A stretch of 64,000 nucleotides of DNA from Bacillus sp. AFS015802 (GCF_002561455.1 NZ_NTUP01000011.1:81433-145432); one strand, 5' to 3'; positions 8,793-22,162 are shown, counted from the stretch's first letter. A program made the numbers and translations. Notes: a model not told the origin generated them from the sequence alone.

Positions 8793-8946
8793 GGTTCACA
8801 CCTCCATTTACAAGTTACTATTTCCACTCATCTTATTTTACTAAACTTCCCTCCCAACCTTCTTCCTATTTTTTCAAAATCGCGTTTATTCTTTTATAAG
8901 GATGGTAAAAAGAGAGTAGCAAGGATAGTGAAAGCAGGTGATGCGA

Positions 8947-9255
8947 ATGTTAAGTATGATGTACGGCAGCAAACCATTCAGCAAAAGCGGCACGATTACC
9001 CTTCCCCACAAATGGAGACAAAAATTCGGGCTGTTGCCCGGAAAGCTTGCGGAGCTCGTTTATCAAAACGATTGCCTCTATATTATGCAAGCCTCAAAGG
9101 ACTCCACCCATAACAAACGCTATATCTCAGAAAAAGGGACCGTCCATATACCAAAGGAACTACGGGAAGAAATGGGGATGACTTCCCAATCCTCCTACTC
9201 CCTACACATCAATGAAAAAGAGAATTGTTTCATGCTGACCCGGGAGAAAGAATGA
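8947..9255 (+). CDS. Small protein with two tandem AbrB-like domains
   Basis: This protein of about 102 residues contains two copies of the SpoVT/AbrB swapped-hairpin pattern. The first reads KPFSKSGTITLPHKWRQKFGLLPGKLAELV, here given as its ends KPFSKSGTITLP and PGKLAELV. The second reads YISEKGTVHIPKELREEMGM. Each resembles half of an AbrB dimer, so one chain may fold as a covalent pseudo-dimer. DNA binding as a transition-state-type regulator is likely but unproven. AGGTG 6 nt before the ATG at 8947 supports the start; GTG at 8938 is in frame. It stands alone and ends at a hairpin shared with thrB. Confidence 0.7.
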   Translation: MLSMMYGSKPFSKSGTITLPHKWRQKFGLLPGKLAELVYQNDCLYIMQASKDSTHNKRYISEKGTVHIPKELREEMGMTSQSSYSLHINEKENCFMLTREKE

Positions 9256-9257
9256 AA

Positions 9258-9305
9258 CAAGGTCCGTCCCTCGCCGCTTTAAAGCGATGAGGGACGGACC
9301 TTTGG
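9258..9305. terminator. Bidirectional hairpin between the AbrB-like gene and thrB
   Basis: AAGGTCCGTCCCTC (9259-9272) pairs with GAGGGACGGACCTT (9289-9302), with an inner GCTTTAAAGC helix extending the stem. The thrB stop codon (9279) lies inside the loop. Both arms are copies of the recurrent 13-mer. T-tracts are short. Confidence 0.75.
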
Positions 9306-10214
9306 TTGTTGGAGAGTGATGCTGCTGCCGGACTTGGCAATGGATAGTTTACGGACGTCCATGGATGGGAAGGATTGTTCGATCTGACGGAATAGCCATT
9401 CGCTTGCTTCCCGTTCCACGAAGCAGGCAATCGTCGGACCGGCACCGCTTAATGCGACACCGAATGCACCGAATCGGTCCGCCACTTTTTCTACTGCATC
9501 ATAATGGGGCAGCAGCTTCCTTCGGTGAGGCTGATGATAACGATCCCGCTTCATCATCTTACCGACCATTTCCCAATCCCCGGTCAAAAATGCCGCCACT
9601 AATACATTGGATATCGCTCCAGCCCCTACGGATTCTGCAAATGAATGAGTGGACGGCAGGACATTTCTCGAATCTGATGTTTTCAGCTCCGCTTTCGGGA
9701 TGACACATACTACATCGATCGGAAGGTCAGGGACCGTTATGAGGTTGACGCCCTTTTCATGCTGACAGCTGACGATGAATCCTCCGTAAAGCGACGCCCC
9801 GACATTATCGGGATGCCCTTCAAACCGATTGGCAAGTTCAAGTTTCTTCTCCTGAGTCAGGTTGAGGCCGCATAAGACATTGGCGAGCTCGATCCCTGCC
9901 ACGACGGCTGCTGCACTGGAGCCGAGGCCCCTCGTCAACGGAATATCACTTGATACATACAAATGACATGGAGCCGGCTTCTTTCCATATTCCTCCCCCA
10001 CTTCCTTTGCCACCTCTACAATGAAATGGGACTCATCAGCCGGAAAGACCTCAAGGGCCGAGGAGAGAGGAATCACCTGCCAATCATCCGCCTCATGCGC
10101 CTCAACGGTTAAAAAGACATTCAAAGCCAAACCAAGTGAATCAAATCCGGCTCCTAAATTAGCTGTACTTCCCGGGACGACGATTTTCCATGAGCGCGGG
10201 TCCCGGCCCTTCAT
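9279..10214 (-). CDS. thrB: Homoserine kinase
   Basis: ThrB phosphorylates homoserine with ATP, the fourth step from aspartate to threonine, in the cytoplasm. The 311-residue protein is of normal length for the GHMP kinase family. It shows the N-terminal [19 protein letters not shown], the ATP-binding glycine loop [16 protein letters not shown] at about 92-107, and the C-terminal [19 protein letters not shown]. Its ATG overlaps the thrC stop codon (ATGA). It is the last gene of hom-thrC-thrB, and its 3' end lies within the terminator hairpin. Confidence 0.95.
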   Translation of the reverse strand: MKGRDPRSWKIVVPGSTANLGAGFDSLGLALNVFLTVEAHEADDWQVIPLSSALEVFPADESHFIVEVAKEVGEEYGKKPAPCHLYVSSDIPLTRGLGSSAAAVVAGIELANVLCGLNLTQEKKLELANRFEGHPDNVGASLYGGFIVSCQHEKGVNLITVPDLPIDVVCVIPKAELKTSDSRNVLPSTHSFAESVGAGAISNVLVAAFLTGDWEMVGKMMKRDRYHQPHRRKLLPHYDAVEKVADRFGAFGVALSGAGPTIACFVEREASEWLFRQIEQSFPSMDVRKLSIAKSGSSITLQQPKVRPSSL

Positions 10215-11272
10215 ACTCCGATCGTCCCCTTAATATAATCCTTCACCATTTCGCGGTCGTTAGGGAGCTTCACCGGTGTCACCGGGCTGCACTCCATGGC
10301 CGTGACCGGATCTTTCAGGCCATTACCCGTCAGTACCGCGACTACCCTTGACCCTTGTTTAAGCAGGCCTTTTTCTAATGACTTCTTTATCCCTGCGATG
10401 GAAGCACATGAAGCCGGCTCTGCGAAGATCCCTTCTTTTCTTGCCATGAGCTGATAGGCTTCCAGGATTTCTTCATCCGTCACTTCATCGATATGCCCAT
10501 CGGATTCCTTCAGCGCGTCGACGGCCAATGTCCAGCTAGCCGGGTTTCCGATCCGGATCGCAGTGGCAATCGTTTCGGGTTGGGGAAAGACGCGGTCGTG
10601 AACGAGAGCCGCTGCCCCCGATGCTTCAAAACCAAACATCCGGGGAAGTGTTGAAGCGTTTCGATCTGAATACTCTTTAAAGCCTTTCCAGTAGGCTGAA
10701 ATGTTCCCGGCATTTCCAACAGGGATCGCAAGTACATCCGGAGCTCCCCCCAATCCTTCTACCACTTCGAAAGCAGCCGTCTTCTGTCCTTCGAGGCGGT
10801 ATGGATTCACTGAATTGACAAGAGTGACCGATTCGGTTTTGCTTAACTCACGTACAATTTCAAGTGCTTCATCAAAATTCCCGTCGATGGAAATGATCTC
10901 AGCCCCGTACATGACGGCCTGTGCCAATTTTCCTTGAGCGATCTTCCCCTCTGGAATCACGACGATGCACTTGATCCCCGCCCTTGCTGCATATGCTGCA
11001 GCAGATGCCGAAGTATTACCGGTCGATGCACAAATGACTGTCGAGCTTCCGGATTCCACCGCCTTCGCAACTGCAAGTACCATGCCCCGGTCCTTAAAGG
11101 AGCCCGTCGGATTGGCCCCCTCTACCTTTGCGTAAAGCTCGATGCCCCATTCCTCGGATAGTGACTTCAGCTCGATCAGCGGCGTGTTCCCTTCGTTCAA
11201 GCTTAAAAGGGGAGTATCTGCATTTAATGGAAGATGTTCTCCGTACTGTGCCAGTAATCCTTTCCACCTCAT
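10211..11272 (-). CDS. thrC: Threonine synthase
   Basis: This PLP enzyme converts O-phosphohomoserine to threonine. The 353-residue length matches the short bacterial class. The PLP lysine is K60 in [11 protein letters not shown]. The phosphate-binding loop is [17 protein letters not shown] and the C-terminal site reads [11 protein letters not shown]. The gene overlaps hom by 4 nt at its start and thrB by 4 nt at its end, so the three products are probably made in a coupled way. Confidence 0.95.
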   Translation of the reverse strand: MRWKGLLAQYGEHLPLNADTPLLSLNEGNTPLIELKSLSEEWGIELYAKVEGANPTGSFKDRGMVLAVAKAVESGSSTVICASTGNTSASAAAYAARAGIKCIVVIPEGKIAQGKLAQAVMYGAEIISIDGNFDEALEIVRELSKTESVTLVNSVNPYRLEGQKTAAFEVVEGLGGAPDVLAIPVGNAGNISAYWKGFKEYSDRNASTLPRMFGFEASGAAALVHDRVFPQPETIATAIRIGNPASWTLAVDALKESDGHIDEVTDEEILEAYQLMARKEGIFAEPASCASIAGIKKSLEKGLLKQGSRVVAVLTGNGLKDPVTAMECSPVTPVKLPNDREMVKDYIKGTIGV

Positions 11273-12567
11273 CCTTTTTCCCCTCCTTCTACGCGATATG
11301 AGCTTTCAATTGAATGAATGGCTTCATAATCCTTCAGTTCCATGAGGATATCCTCGTAATGATCGAGTGATGCTTTGTGGGTCACCAGGACAATTTCAGC
11401 AAACTCATCGCTATCCAGCGGGTTCTGCAGTATTTTTTCGAAACTGACTCCGTGGTCCGAGAAGATCGACGTCAGTTTGGCTAAAACGCCTACTTCGTCC
11501 TGGACGTGCAGACGCAGGAAATATTTCGAATGGATCTCATCGGGTTCTTTCAATTTTTTCGGGAACTGCGGATTTACGGCACTCTTGCCCGTGACACCCA
11601 ATCTCATATTCTTCATGATTCCCACCATATCCGATACGACGGCTGTAGCCGTCGGCAGACTGCCTGCACCCGGCCCGTAAAACATCGTTTCCCCTACCGC
11701 TTCGCCGTACACATAGACGGCGTTATATTCGTCGTGAACCGATGCAAGGGGATGCTCATTTTGCAAGAGAGTCGGCTCCACGCTCACCTCGACCTTTTCC
11801 CCTTCACGGTGAGCGTAACCAATGAGTTTCATTGTATATCCGAATTGCTCGGCATATTGGATATCGTCACCCGTTACTTCCGTGATGCCTTTCACTTTCA
11901 CATCCGCCAGATCCACGTTCATCGAGAAGCCTAATGTGGACAGGATCGCCATCTTCCTCGCTGCATCCAGGCCACCGACATCTGCCGTCGGATCCGCTTC
12001 AGCGTAACCGAGTTCCTGAGCTTCCTTTAATACATCATCGAAGGTCCGTCCCTCTTTCGTCATCTTCGTCAAAATGAAGTTGGTCGTCCCGTTGACGATC
12101 CCCATCATTTTGGTGATGCGGTCCGAGGCGAGGCCGTCTACTAAACTTCTTAAAATCGGGATGCCTCCCGCTACGCTTGCTTCGTAGAACAGGTCACAGC
12201 CGTTTTCGGAGGCTGCCCTCAGTAATTCCGGTCCGTGAAGAGCCATGAGGTCCTTGTTTGCCGTTACGACATGCTTACCCTCGTTTAACGCATGGAGGAG
12301 ATGCTCCTTCGTTGCTTCGATTCCACCCATGACCTCGACCACAATATCAATTTCAGGATCAAACAGGACTTCCTCAGGATTTAAGGTCAATATGCTATTC
12401 TCGATTTCCAGTCCCCTATCTTTCTCTAAATCCTGAACAAGGGCTTTTTTCACCGTTACCGGGCAGCCGATTTGATGGGACAGTTTATCCTGATGATTTT
12501 CTACGATCTTCACCACTCCGGCTCCCACCGTTCCGAGTCCTAAAAGTCCGATTGAAATTGATTCCAT
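11269..12567 (-). CDS. hom: Homoserine dehydrogenase
   Basis: This enzyme reduces aspartate semialdehyde to homoserine. With the start at 12567 ([19 protein letters not shown]) it is 432 residues, as in B. subtilis. It has the NAD(P) loop GLGTVG, the catalytic region [13 protein letters not shown] and [15 protein letters not shown], the [14 protein letters not shown] stretch, and a C-terminal ACT domain (about 350-432, [16 protein letters not shown]) expected to bind threonine for feedback. GGAGG precedes the ATG by about 11 nt. A frame extension of 53 codons upstream covers the promoter and is not used. The coding sequence contains one copy of the AGGTCCGTCCCTC 13-mer (EGRTF). Confidence 0.95.
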   Translation of the reverse strand: MESISIGLLGLGTVGAGVVKIVENHQDKLSHQIGCPVTVKKALVQDLEKDRGLEIENSILTLNPEEVLFDPEIDIVVEVMGGIEATKEHLLHALNEGKHVVTANKDLMALHGPELLRAASENGCDLFYEASVAGGIPILRSLVDGLASDRITKMMGIVNGTTNFILTKMTKEGRTFDDVLKEAQELGYAEADPTADVGGLDAARKMAILSTLGFSMNVDLADVKVKGITEVTGDDIQYAEQFGYTMKLIGYAHREGEKVEVSVEPTLLQNEHPLASVHDEYNAVYVYGEAVGETMFYGPGAGSLPTATAVVSDMVGIMKNMRLGVTGKSAVNPQFPKKLKEPDEIHSKYFLRLHVQDEVGVLAKLTSIFSDHGVSFEKILQNPLDSDEFAEIVLVTHKASLDHYEDILMELKDYEAIHSIESSYRVEGGEKG

Positions 12568-12624
12568 AAGCCGAAAACCTCCATTTGTATATTTCTGATG
12601 TACATTTGTTCTTATATAGTGGAC

Positions 12625-12680
12625 ATTATAGTTGAAAAAATTACCTATTACAATAGGTTTTTGTGTATTTTCTGAATGTA
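12625..12680 (-). promoter_or_regulatory. hom promoter with palindrome over the -35 and weak CodY-like box
   Basis: On the minus strand TTGTAA (12648-12653) and TATAAT (12625-12630) are 17 bp apart. The -35 is embedded in the perfect inverted repeat ACCTATT-AC-AATAGGT (12643-12658), a likely operator. Just upstream, 12666-12680 matches the CodY consensus AATTTTCWGAAAATT with about four mismatches but keeps the TTCAGAA core. Confidence 0.55.
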
Positions 12681-12842
12681 AGAGCTTACAAGTATAATTG
12701 GTTATGATCGCTTTAGTTATCTCCACGAAAAATTCATGCAGGATTTGTACTTTTCAAAGATCACCTATGATTTGTTGATCTTTCTCGGGTTTTGTGGTGC
12801 TTTTATCTATTATTGCGGCACTTCCCTACCCCAACTTGTAGA

Positions 12843-12934
12843 TAATTGCGTCATTATAGTGAGTAATTGCGTCATTATTATGTTTATTGCGTCTTTTTCT
12901 CGATAATTGCGTCTTTTTACATAGTAATTGCGTA
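12843..12934 (+). repeat. Five direct repeats of TAATTGCGTC at 20-21 bp period
   Basis: Copies begin at 12843, 12864, 12884, 12904 and 12925. The third reads TTATTGCGTC and the fifth ends in TA. The intervals of 21, 20, 20 and 21 bp put every copy on the same face of the helix. The array lies between the hom promoter and the 3' end of the threonine dehydratase gene and explains most of this 465-bp non-coding gap. Confidence 0.75.
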
Positions 12935-12977
12935 TTTTTCCATTTATAGGAAAAATATCGAAACCATATCAACTTAC

Positions 12978-13028
12978 TATAAACAGAGGACCGCCCCCAA
13001 CTACTCGCATAGTTAAGAGCCGTCCCAT
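12978..13028 (-). terminator. Possible degenerate terminator of the ilv-leu operon
   Basis: On the minus strand, downstream of the dehydratase stop, GGGACGGCTCTTAACTA can pair imperfectly with TAGTTGGGGGCGGTCC around the loop TGCGAG. The following T-tract is weak (TCTGTTTAT). It looks like a decayed relative of the AGGTCCGTCCC hairpins. Confidence 0.4.
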
Positions 13029-13032
13029 CTTT

Positions 13033-14016
13033 TTACACGATATGATGCAGCTGTCTGGCCATTTTGGAAAGATCCCGGTACACAGGGATTTTGCTTGGAT
13101 CGGCATTCCCGCCACTGATGACACAGCCGACTTTCTTGCCCTGCACGTTTACCTTTTGGCACATGGCTGCTGCTAAGGAGGCGGCTCCCGCTCCTTCGAC
13201 GAGAGTTTTCTCCCGTTGAAGCATGAACATGATGCTATAGGAGATTTCTTCATCCGTCACCGTCACCATGTCGTCTACATACTTCCGGATAATTGGAAAC
13301 GTGAGCTCTCCAGGCTTTTTGACAAGAATGCCATCGGCAATGGTGTGCACATGCTCGAGGGATCCTTTGTTTCTGCCGGTGAAGAAGTTGTACGTAGCAG
13401 GCGCTCCCAGTGCCTGCACACCAACGATTTGCACCCGTGGGTTAAATGCCTTTACGGCCAGTGCCATCCCTGCGAGCAAGCCCCCTCCGCCGACAGGGAC
13501 AAGGATCATGTCCAGATCACTGAGTTGCTGAAGCATTTCCAGTGCGACTGTCCCTTGCCCAGCCATCACTTTATGATCATCAAATGCATGAACATACGTT
13601 GAGCCATTTCTGATTTTATCTTCCAGTGCTGCCCCGTAGGCCTCCTGATAGGTGTCTCCCGTGAGGACGATTTCAGCTCCGTAATGTTTCGTTGCCGCAA
13701 TTTTCGTGGAAGGTGTCCGTTTTGGCATGAAGATTTTCGACGGAACTCCGCGCAGGGAAGAAGCAAGCGCCACACCCTGTGCATGATTTCCTGCAGACGC
13801 GGCAATGATGCCCCGCCCGGCCTCTTCTTCAGACAATGACATGATTTTATTCATTGCGCCTCTTACTTTGAAAGAACCTGTTCGCTGCAGGTTCTCCATT
13901 TTCATATAGATCTCTCCACCAGTGAACGTATTCAGCGTCGATGATTGCTTTAACGGTGTTCGATGCACCTGATGACTGATTCTTTCCATCGCTTCTACAA
14001 CTTCAGTGTTATCCAT
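13033..14016 (-). CDS. Threonine dehydratase, short form without ACT domain
   Basis: This PLP enzyme deaminates threonine to 2-oxobutanoate. The 327-residue chain has the PLP lysine K50 in [13 protein letters not shown], the phosphate loop [11 protein letters not shown], and the [10 protein letters not shown] motif. The usual biosynthetic IlvA of Bacillus is about 420 residues with a C-terminal ACT-like domain for isoleucine inhibition; that domain is missing here. Length and ends resemble catabolic TdcB or serine dehydratase/racemase types. Its ATG overlaps the leuD stop (TAATG), so it belongs to the ilv-leu operon and very likely supplies 2-oxobutanoate for isoleucine synthesis. Confidence 0.85.
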   Translation of the reverse strand: MDNTEVVEAMERISHQVHRTPLKQSSTLNTFTGGEIYMKMENLQRTGSFKVRGAMNKIMSLSEEEAGRGIIAASAGNHAQGVALASSLRGVPSKIFMPKRTPSTKIAATKHYGAEIVLTGDTYQEAYGAALEDKIRNGSTYVHAFDDHKVMAGQGTVALEMLQQLSDLDMILVPVGGGGLLAGMALAVKAFNPRVQIVGVQALGAPATYNFFTGRNKGSLEHVHTIADGILVKKPGELTFPIIRKYVDDMVTVTDEEISYSIMFMLQREKTLVEGAGAASLAAAMCQKVNVQGKKVGCVISGGNADPSKIPVYRDLSKMARQLHHIV

Positions 14017-14621
14017 TAAATTCCCAAGCCACTCACCTCATAATTTTTTTCGTATTGTTCAATATCTTTATCGTAATGCAGCGTTAAATCGATTTCATCC
14101 AGCCCCTTTAGAAGCATCGTTTTCCAGTAGGGATCGATGTCAAAGGAGACACGGAGTCCTTCTGAATCACAAATGGTCTGATGCTCAAGGGACACTTCGA
14201 TTTTATACAAATCTACCTGACTCTCATTTTTCAGAAGCGCATCGACTGTCTTCTCATCCAGTTGAATCGGCAGGATCCCATTTTTTAAGCAGTTATTATA
14301 AAAAATATCAGCGAAGCTCTTCGCAATGATCACTCGAAATCCATAGTCCTGGAGGGCCCAAGGTGCGTGCTCCCTGGAAGATCCGCAGCCGAAATTCTTT
14401 CCGCCAAGGAGGATCCCTGCGTCCTGATATTGTGGGGTATCCAATAAGAAATCATTTCTTAAGGACTCCCCATCGTCTTCAAACCGCCAATGATAAAACA
14501 GGTACTGCCCAAAGCCTTTGCGTTCGATCCTTTTTAAAAATTGTTTCGGGATGATTTGATCGGTATCTACATTGTCTCTCCTGAGAGGAAACACTTTATC
14601 TTCCACATGATTGATCGCCAT
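14016..14621 (-). CDS. leuD: 3-isopropylmalate dehydratase small subunit
   Basis: LeuD forms the swivelling domain of isopropylmalate isomerase with LeuC in leucine synthesis. The chain is 201 residues from the ATG at 14621 (MAINHVEDKVFPL). It shows NVDTDQIIPKQFLKRI and the conserved GKNFGCGSSREHAPWAL. The ribosome site AGGAGG overlaps the leuC stop, and an in-frame GTG three codons upstream is too close to that site. Confidence 0.95.
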   Translation of the reverse strand: MAINHVEDKVFPLRRDNVDTDQIIPKQFLKRIERKGFGQYLFYHWRFEDDGESLRNDFLLDTPQYQDAGILLGGKNFGCGSSREHAPWALQDYGFRVIIAKSFADIFYNNCLKNGILPIQLDEKTVDALLKNESQVDLYKIEVSLEHQTICDSEGLRVSFDIDPYWKTMLLKGLDEIDLTLHYDKDIEQYEKNYEVSGLGI

Positions 14622-14633
14622 GGGATTCACCTC

Positions 14634-16049
14634 CTATGAAATCGGCAGCTTCTCAAGTTTACGCACATCTGTCAGTTTACCGGTCACAGCCGCCGCTGCG
14701 GCCATGGACGGGCTCAGCAGGTGGGTTCTCGATCCATTTCCCTGCCTTCCTTCAAAGTTCCGGTTGGACGTGGATGCACAGCGCTTGCCCGGTGGAACGA
14801 AATCGTCATTCATGGCCAGGCACATGCTGCAGCCTGCCTCTCTCCATTCAAAGCCGGCTTCTTGAAAGATCGTATCCAGGCCTTCCTCTTCGGCCTCTTT
14901 CTTCACCTTGAACGATCCAGGAACAACCAATGCGGTGACGCCTTGTTTTACACTGTGCCCTTTTACCACCTCAGCCGCCGCCCTCAAGTCGCTCAAGCGT
15001 GAATTCGTACACGAACCGATGAACACATAATCAACCTCGATGTCCTCTATCCGCATCCCGGCCTTAAGCCCCATATAATGAAGCGCCCGCTCTACCCCTT
15101 CCCTTTCAGAAGGATCCCCGTACTCTTCAGGATGAGGGACGGACCTAGAAATCCCCGCACCCATCCCGGGATTCGTTCCCCATGTCACATGAGGTTCGAT
15201 TTCTTCACCCTTCACTTCAATTTTGTGATCATATCTTGCATCACTGTCGCTCGTCAAAGACTTCCATTCTTCCTTGCACTGTTGGAACGATCGATCCTTA
15301 GGAAGATATTCTCTTCCCTCTAAATAGTCGAAGGTCGTTTCGTCGGGACCGATCAATCCTGCCTTGGCACCTGCTTCGATGCTCATATTGCAAACCGTCA
15401 TTCTTTCTTCCATGGACAGATTGCGGATCACGTCACCGGTAAATTCGATGACATATCCGGTCCCGAATCCCACTCCATACGTGGAAATGATGTTCAAGAT
15501 CACGTCTTTGGCCGTGACGCCGAATCCAAGCTCCCCCGACACTTCCACTTGAAGGGTTTTCGGTTTCGACTGCCAAAGGGTCTGGGTCGCAAGTACATGC
15601 TCCACTTCACTCGTCCCGATCCCGAAGGCCAGTGCCCCGAACGCTCCGTGGGTTGAAGTATGGCTGTCTCCACACACGATGGTTTTTCCCGGCTGGGTCA
15701 GACCGAGCTCTGGTCCGATGACGTGGACAATCCCTTGATCGGGATGATGGATATCGGCAAGAGTGACGCCGAACTCATCGCAATTCTTCTTCAACGTATC
15801 CATCTGCAGCCGGGCGATTTCATCCCTTATGATGTGACGCTCCCTTGTCGGAACGTTGTGATCCATGGTGGCGTAAGTCAAATCGGGTCTTCTCACCTTG
15901 CGATTCTTTAAGCGCAGGCCTTCAAATGCTTGGGGGGACGTGACTTCATGTACAAGGTGCAGATCAATATACAATAAATCCGGCTTTCCCTTTTCCCTGT
16001 GCACAATGTGTTTTTCCCATATCTTTTCGATGATATTTTTCCCTGCCAT
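14634..16049 (-). CDS. leuC: 3-isopropylmalate dehydratase large subunit
   Basis: LeuC carries the 4Fe-4S cluster of isopropylmalate isomerase. The 471-residue protein has the cluster cysteines in [10 protein letters not shown] and [11 protein letters not shown], plus [31 protein letters not shown] given here in part as [19 protein letters not shown]. It is of standard length and ends 12 nt before leuD. A variable loop ([10 protein letters not shown]) encodes one copy of the 13-mer terminator word. Confidence 0.96.
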   Translation of the reverse strand: MAGKNIIEKIWEKHIVHREKGKPDLLYIDLHLVHEVTSPQAFEGLRLKNRKVRRPDLTYATMDHNVPTRERHIIRDEIARLQMDTLKKNCDEFGVTLADIHHPDQGIVHVIGPELGLTQPGKTIVCGDSHTSTHGAFGALAFGIGTSEVEHVLATQTLWQSKPKTLQVEVSGELGFGVTAKDVILNIISTYGVGFGTGYVIEFTGDVIRNLSMEERMTVCNMSIEAGAKAGLIGPDETTFDYLEGREYLPKDRSFQQCKEEWKSLTSDSDARYDHKIEVKGEEIEPHVTWGTNPGMGAGISRSVPHPEEYGDPSEREGVERALHYMGLKAGMRIEDIEVDYVFIGSCTNSRLSDLRAAAEVVKGHSVKQGVTALVVPGSFKVKKEAEEEGLDTIFQEAGFEWREAGCSMCLAMNDDFVPPGKRCASTSNRNFEGRQGNGSRTHLLSPSMAAAAAVTGKLTDVRKLEKLPIS

Positions 16050-16104
16050 GAACTCCCTCCTCGTTCATAAAAATTTTATTCCGTGCTAATCGGGTACTTC
16101 TTAT

Positions 16105-17217
16105 TTATAAATAAGCTGCCAGGATCGAAGACAGCGCATGATCTGCTTCCAATCTCTCTACGACCAGCTGGCTCATGGCACCCGTCCCGACAACGGTCCC
16201 GCGGCCCATCGTCCAAAGGTCTCCGGTACGGTAGCCTGCGTTCAGGACTTCCTGGACGCCCATTTCGATCATTTCCGCTTCTTCTTTTAAACCGAAGGAA
16301 TGGCGGAGCATCATGGCCACCGACAGAATCATGGCCAGTGGATTGGCTTTTCCTTTTCCGGCGATATCAGGGGCTGATCCGTGTACGGGTTCGTAAAGAC
16401 CGAAGGAGTCCCCCCTTAAACTGGCGGAAGGGAGCATTCCCAGGGAGCCTGTGATCATGGAGGCTTCATCACTCAGGATATCCCCGAACATGTTCTCCGT
16501 CACGAGGACATCGAATTGCTTCGGCTGATACATCAGCTTCATGGCCGCGACATCGACCAGCATGTGTTCCACTTCAACATCCGGGTATTCAGGAGCCACT
16601 TCATTCACGACTTCACGCCACATTCGACTCGTTTCCAGAACGTTTGCCTTGTCGACGGAGGTTACTTTTTTCTTGCGCTTCTGAGCCAGCTTGAAGGCTT
16701 TATGAACGATTCGTTCGATTTCACTTTTCTCATAAACGAGTGTGTCCACCGCTACTTCGTCCCGCTTCCCCTGCCGACCTGACGGCTGACCGAAGTACAA
16801 TCCTCCTGTCAGTTCCCTGACAATCACTAAATCCACTTCTTCTACAATCTCCCGTTTCAGAGGAGACGCACCCAGTAAACTCTCAAATGCTTTCACCGGT
16901 CTCAGGTTCGCGAAAAGGTCGAACTCTTTGCGGATGGCGAGGAGCCCTTTTTCAGGACGAAGCTCTTTCGGGAGATGCTCCCACTTCGGTCCTCCCACTG
17001 CTCCCAATAGGACGGCATCGCTCCCTTTACAAAGCTTGATCGTTTCAGGAGGTAATGGTGTACCGAAGCGATCAACGGCAGATCCGCCGATGTATCCTTT
17101 CTCCACTTCGAATTCATGGCCGAACCAATCACCCACTGCCTTCAGCACTTCTAATGCCCCGTCCATGATCTCTTGACCGATACCGTCTCCTGGTAGTACA
17201 GCGATTTTTTTCTTCAT
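16105..17217 (-). CDS. leuB: 3-isopropylmalate dehydrogenase
   Basis: LeuB oxidatively decarboxylates 3-isopropylmalate to 4-methyl-2-oxopentanoate with NAD+. The 370-residue sequence shows VLPGDGIGQEIM at the N-terminus, RELTGGLYFGQP, and the metal/NAD region NMFGDILSDEASMITGSLG followed by YEPVHGSAPDIAGKGKANP. GGAGG lies upstream of the ATG. It is separated from leuA by 61 nt containing a perfect hairpin. Confidence 0.96.
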   Translation of the reverse strand: MKKKIAVLPGDGIGQEIMDGALEVLKAVGDWFGHEFEVEKGYIGGSAVDRFGTPLPPETIKLCKGSDAVLLGAVGGPKWEHLPKELRPEKGLLAIRKEFDLFANLRPVKAFESLLGASPLKREIVEEVDLVIVRELTGGLYFGQPSGRQGKRDEVAVDTLVYEKSEIERIVHKAFKLAQKRKKKVTSVDKANVLETSRMWREVVNEVAPEYPDVEVEHMLVDVAAMKLMYQPKQFDVLVTENMFGDILSDEASMITGSLGMLPSASLRGDSFGLYEPVHGSAPDIAGKGKANPLAMILSVAMMLRHSFGLKEEAEMIEMGVQEVLNAGYRTGDLWTMGRGTVVGTGAMSQLVVERLEADHALSSILAAYL

Positions 17218-17249
17218 TAGAATTACCTCCTGTTATTGGGTTTAGTAGA

Positions 17250-17272
17250 GGAGCCTTGAACCTCAAGGCTCC
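17250..17272 (-). other. Intercistronic hairpin between leuA and leuB
   Basis: GGAGCCTTGA and TCAAGGCTCC form perfect 10-bp arms around a 3-nt loop. No T-tract follows on the minus strand, so it more likely protects or processes the operon mRNA than terminates it. Confidence 0.7.
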
Positions 17273-17278
17273 AGTGGT

Positions 17279-19901
<2,623 letters not shown>

Positions 19902-20426
19902 CTAATTCACGATGGAATACTGTTTCAACTCTGTGACTGATTTACCATTTCCCCTTGCAAATGCCGTGATGCCGGTCCGGGCAATCTCTTTGATTCCGTA
20001 AGGCCTTAACAGATCGATGATGGCCTCGATCTTGGATGTTTCCCCCGTCACCTGTACGGTCACGCTGTCCCTTGCCACATCAATGATGGCGGCTCTGAAC
20101 GGTTCCACGATCCCATTGATTTCAGATCTTGTCTGCCCGGTACTCAATACTTTGATGAGTGCCAGTTCCCTGGCGACCACTCCTTGATCCGTGATGTCGG
20201 AAACCTTGAGGACATCGATCTGTTTATGGAGCTGTTTTAACAGCTGCTCGATTTTGCGATCGTCTTCAACATTCACGACGAAGGTCATCCTCGAAATCCC
20301 TTCGACTTCCGTATAGCCGACGGAAATGCTTTCGATGTTGAACTGACGCTTTGTAAACAATCCGGTCACCCGGTTCAAGACACCGCTCCGGTTATGAACG
20401 AGGGCGGTTACAATCCGTTTCCTCAT
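19902..20426 (-). CDS. ilvH: Acetolactate synthase small (regulatory) subunit
   Basis: This ACT-domain protein of 174 residues activates IlvB and confers valine sensitivity. The N-terminal ACT domain reads [20 protein letters not shown]. The second half (about 80-165) is the ALS_ss_C domain containing [21 protein letters not shown]. Its ATG overlaps the ilvB stop (ATGA). Confidence 0.94.
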   Translation of the reverse strand: MRKRIVTALVHNRSGVLNRVTGLFTKRQFNIESISVGYTEVEGISRMTFVVNVEDDRKIEQLLKQLHKQIDVLKVSDITDQGVVARELALIKVLSTGQTRSEINGIVEPFRAAIIDVARDSVTVQVTGETSKIEAIIDLLRPYGIKEIARTGITAFARGNGKSVTELKQYSIVN

Positions 20427-22144
20427 GGTTTCACCCCTAACATTTCGTGTAATCCTTTTCCTGGAGCCACCATCGGGTAGACGTTTTCCTTAGGATTTAC
20501 CCAGCAATCGATGAGTACGGGTTCATCACTCGTTAAGGCATCCCGTAAGACGGAATCGACTTCTTCCTGTGTTTTCACCCGATATCCTGTGATTCCGTAT
20601 GATTCAGCCAGTTTTACAAAATCAGGCTGAGTGGAGAACACCGATTGTGAGTATCTCTCTTCAAAGAACGTTTCCTGCCACTGCCTCACCATCCCGAGGG
20701 TACCGTTATTAAGAAGGACCACTTTCACAGGAAGGTTCAGCTCTTTCAGGAGGACAAGCTCCTGGAGAGTCATCTGGAATCCCCCATCCCCTACAAAAGC
20801 AACCACCGTACTGGATGGGTTCGCTAGCTGGGCTCCGATTGCTGCCGGGAATCCGAATCCCATGGTGCCGAGGCCTCCGGATGTGACCCAGTTATTCGGC
20901 TTTTTGAAAGAATAATATTGCGCCGCCCACATCTGGTGCTGCCCTACGTCCGTCGTGACGACGGCTTCCCCGTTCGTCATTTCGTACACCTGCTCGATCA
21001 GGCGCTGAGGGGATAATACATCGTGAGCCTGGTTATACCAGAAGGGATATTCCCTTTTGTATGATTTAAGATGGTGATGCCAGGCATCAAAATCCGGTTT
21101 TTCAGCTTTATGCAGAAGGAGTTTGGCTAGTGCCTGCTTCGCATCGGCCACGATCGGGATCTGGGTTTCAACGTTCTTACCGATCTCCGCGGGGTCGATG
21201 TCGATGTGGACCACCTTGGCCCGTGGTGCGAAGGTAGCAAGATTCCCCGTCAGCCGGTCATCGAAGCGTGCTCCGATATTGATGAGCAAGTCGCATTCAT
21301 GGATGGCCATGTTGCTTGCATAGCATCCGTGCATCCCTGCCATTCCGAGAAATAAGGAATGGTCTGCCGGAAATCCGCCTAATCCGAGTAACGTATGAAT
21401 CACAGGAATGTCATATTGCTCTGCGAATGCCTTCAATTCCTCTGTTGCCTTTCCGTGAAGCACTCCTGCCCCCGCTAGGATGACGGGCTTCTCAGAAACC
21501 GAGATGGCATCCACCAGCTTCTTGATTTGAAGGGGGTTCGGATAAAAGTTAGGCTGATACCCCGGTAAGTCCATTTCCACGTCTGGAACAGGATACGCTT
21601 GCTGCAAGGTCAAGTCTTTCGGAATGTCGACGAGTACCGGTCCGGGCCTTCCGGTCGAAGCAATGTGAAAAGCTTCCTTCACGATTCTCGGAAGATCCTT
21701 GATATCCCGGACCTGATAGTTATGCTTGGTGATTGGCATCGTGATGCCGACCACGTCCGCTTCCTGGAATGCATCGGTCCCGATCACCCCTGAAGCCACC
21801 TGCCCCGTAAAGACCACCAAAGGAAGGGAGTCCATCATGGCATCGGCAATCCCTGTCACAAGATTTGTCGCTCCCGGTCCCGATGTGGCAATGACGACAC
21901 CCGGTTTCCCTGATACCCGTGCATATCCTTCAGCCGCGTGGATGGCCCCCTGCTCATGTCGGGCGAGTACATGCTTGATCGGGGCTTTGTATAGAGCATC
22001 GTAAATCGGCAAGACCGCTCCTCCAGGGTACCCGAATAGAATCTCAACCTTTTCCTCCTTTAAAGCTTTCATGAGCATATCAGCACCGTTGACGTTTTCC
22101 GTCAATGTCTGTGAAGCCGGTTCTGCCTCTACCTTCGCTCTCAT
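20423..22144 (-). CDS. ilvB: Acetolactate synthase large subunit
   Basis: This TPP/FAD enzyme forms acetolactate from pyruvate, or acetohydroxybutyrate from pyruvate plus 2-oxobutanoate. In the 573-residue chain the catalytic glutamate is in [16 protein letters not shown] and the TPP-Mg motif runs from [13 protein letters not shown] to [20 protein letters not shown] 8 nt before ATG 22144 supports the start. It is the first gene after the T-box leader; a GC-rich repeat fragment lies between leader and ribosome site. Confidence 0.96.
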   Translation of the reverse strand: MRAKVEAEPASQTLTENVNGADMLMKALKEEKVEILFGYPGGAVLPIYDALYKAPIKHVLARHEQGAIHAAEGYARVSGKPGVVIATSGPGATNLVTGIADAMMDSLPLVVFTGQVASGVIGTDAFQEADVVGITMPITKHNYQVRDIKDLPRIVKEAFHIASTGRPGPVLVDIPKDLTLQQAYPVPDVEMDLPGYQPNFYPNPLQIKKLVDAISVSEKPVILAGAGVLHGKATEELKAFAEQYDIPVIHTLLGLGGFPADHSLFLGMAGMHGCYASNMAIHECDLLINIGARFDDRLTGNLATFAPRAKVVHIDIDPAEIGKNVETQIPIVADAKQALAKLLLHKAEKPDFDAWHHHLKSYKREYPFWYNQAHDVLSPQRLIEQVYEMTNGEAVVTTDVGQHQMWAAQYYSFKKPNNWVTSGGLGTMGFGFPAAIGAQLANPSSTVVAFVGDGGFQMTLQELVLLKELNLPVKVVLLNNGTLGMVRQWQETFFEERYSQSVFSTQPDFVKLAESYGITGYRVKTQEEVDSVLRDALTSDEPVLIDCWVNPKENVYPMVAPGKGLHEMLGVKP

Positions 22145-22162
22145 TGCCTATCTCCTCCTTTT

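Noticed and set aside
12568..12726. 53-codon extension of hom
   Set aside because: Covers the promoter elements; hom of normal length starts at 12567 with GGAGG.
12843..12934. Possible CRISPR array from the TAATTGCGTC repeats
   Set aside because: Repeats are 10 bp with 10-11 bp spacers and no cas genes; far too short for CRISPR.
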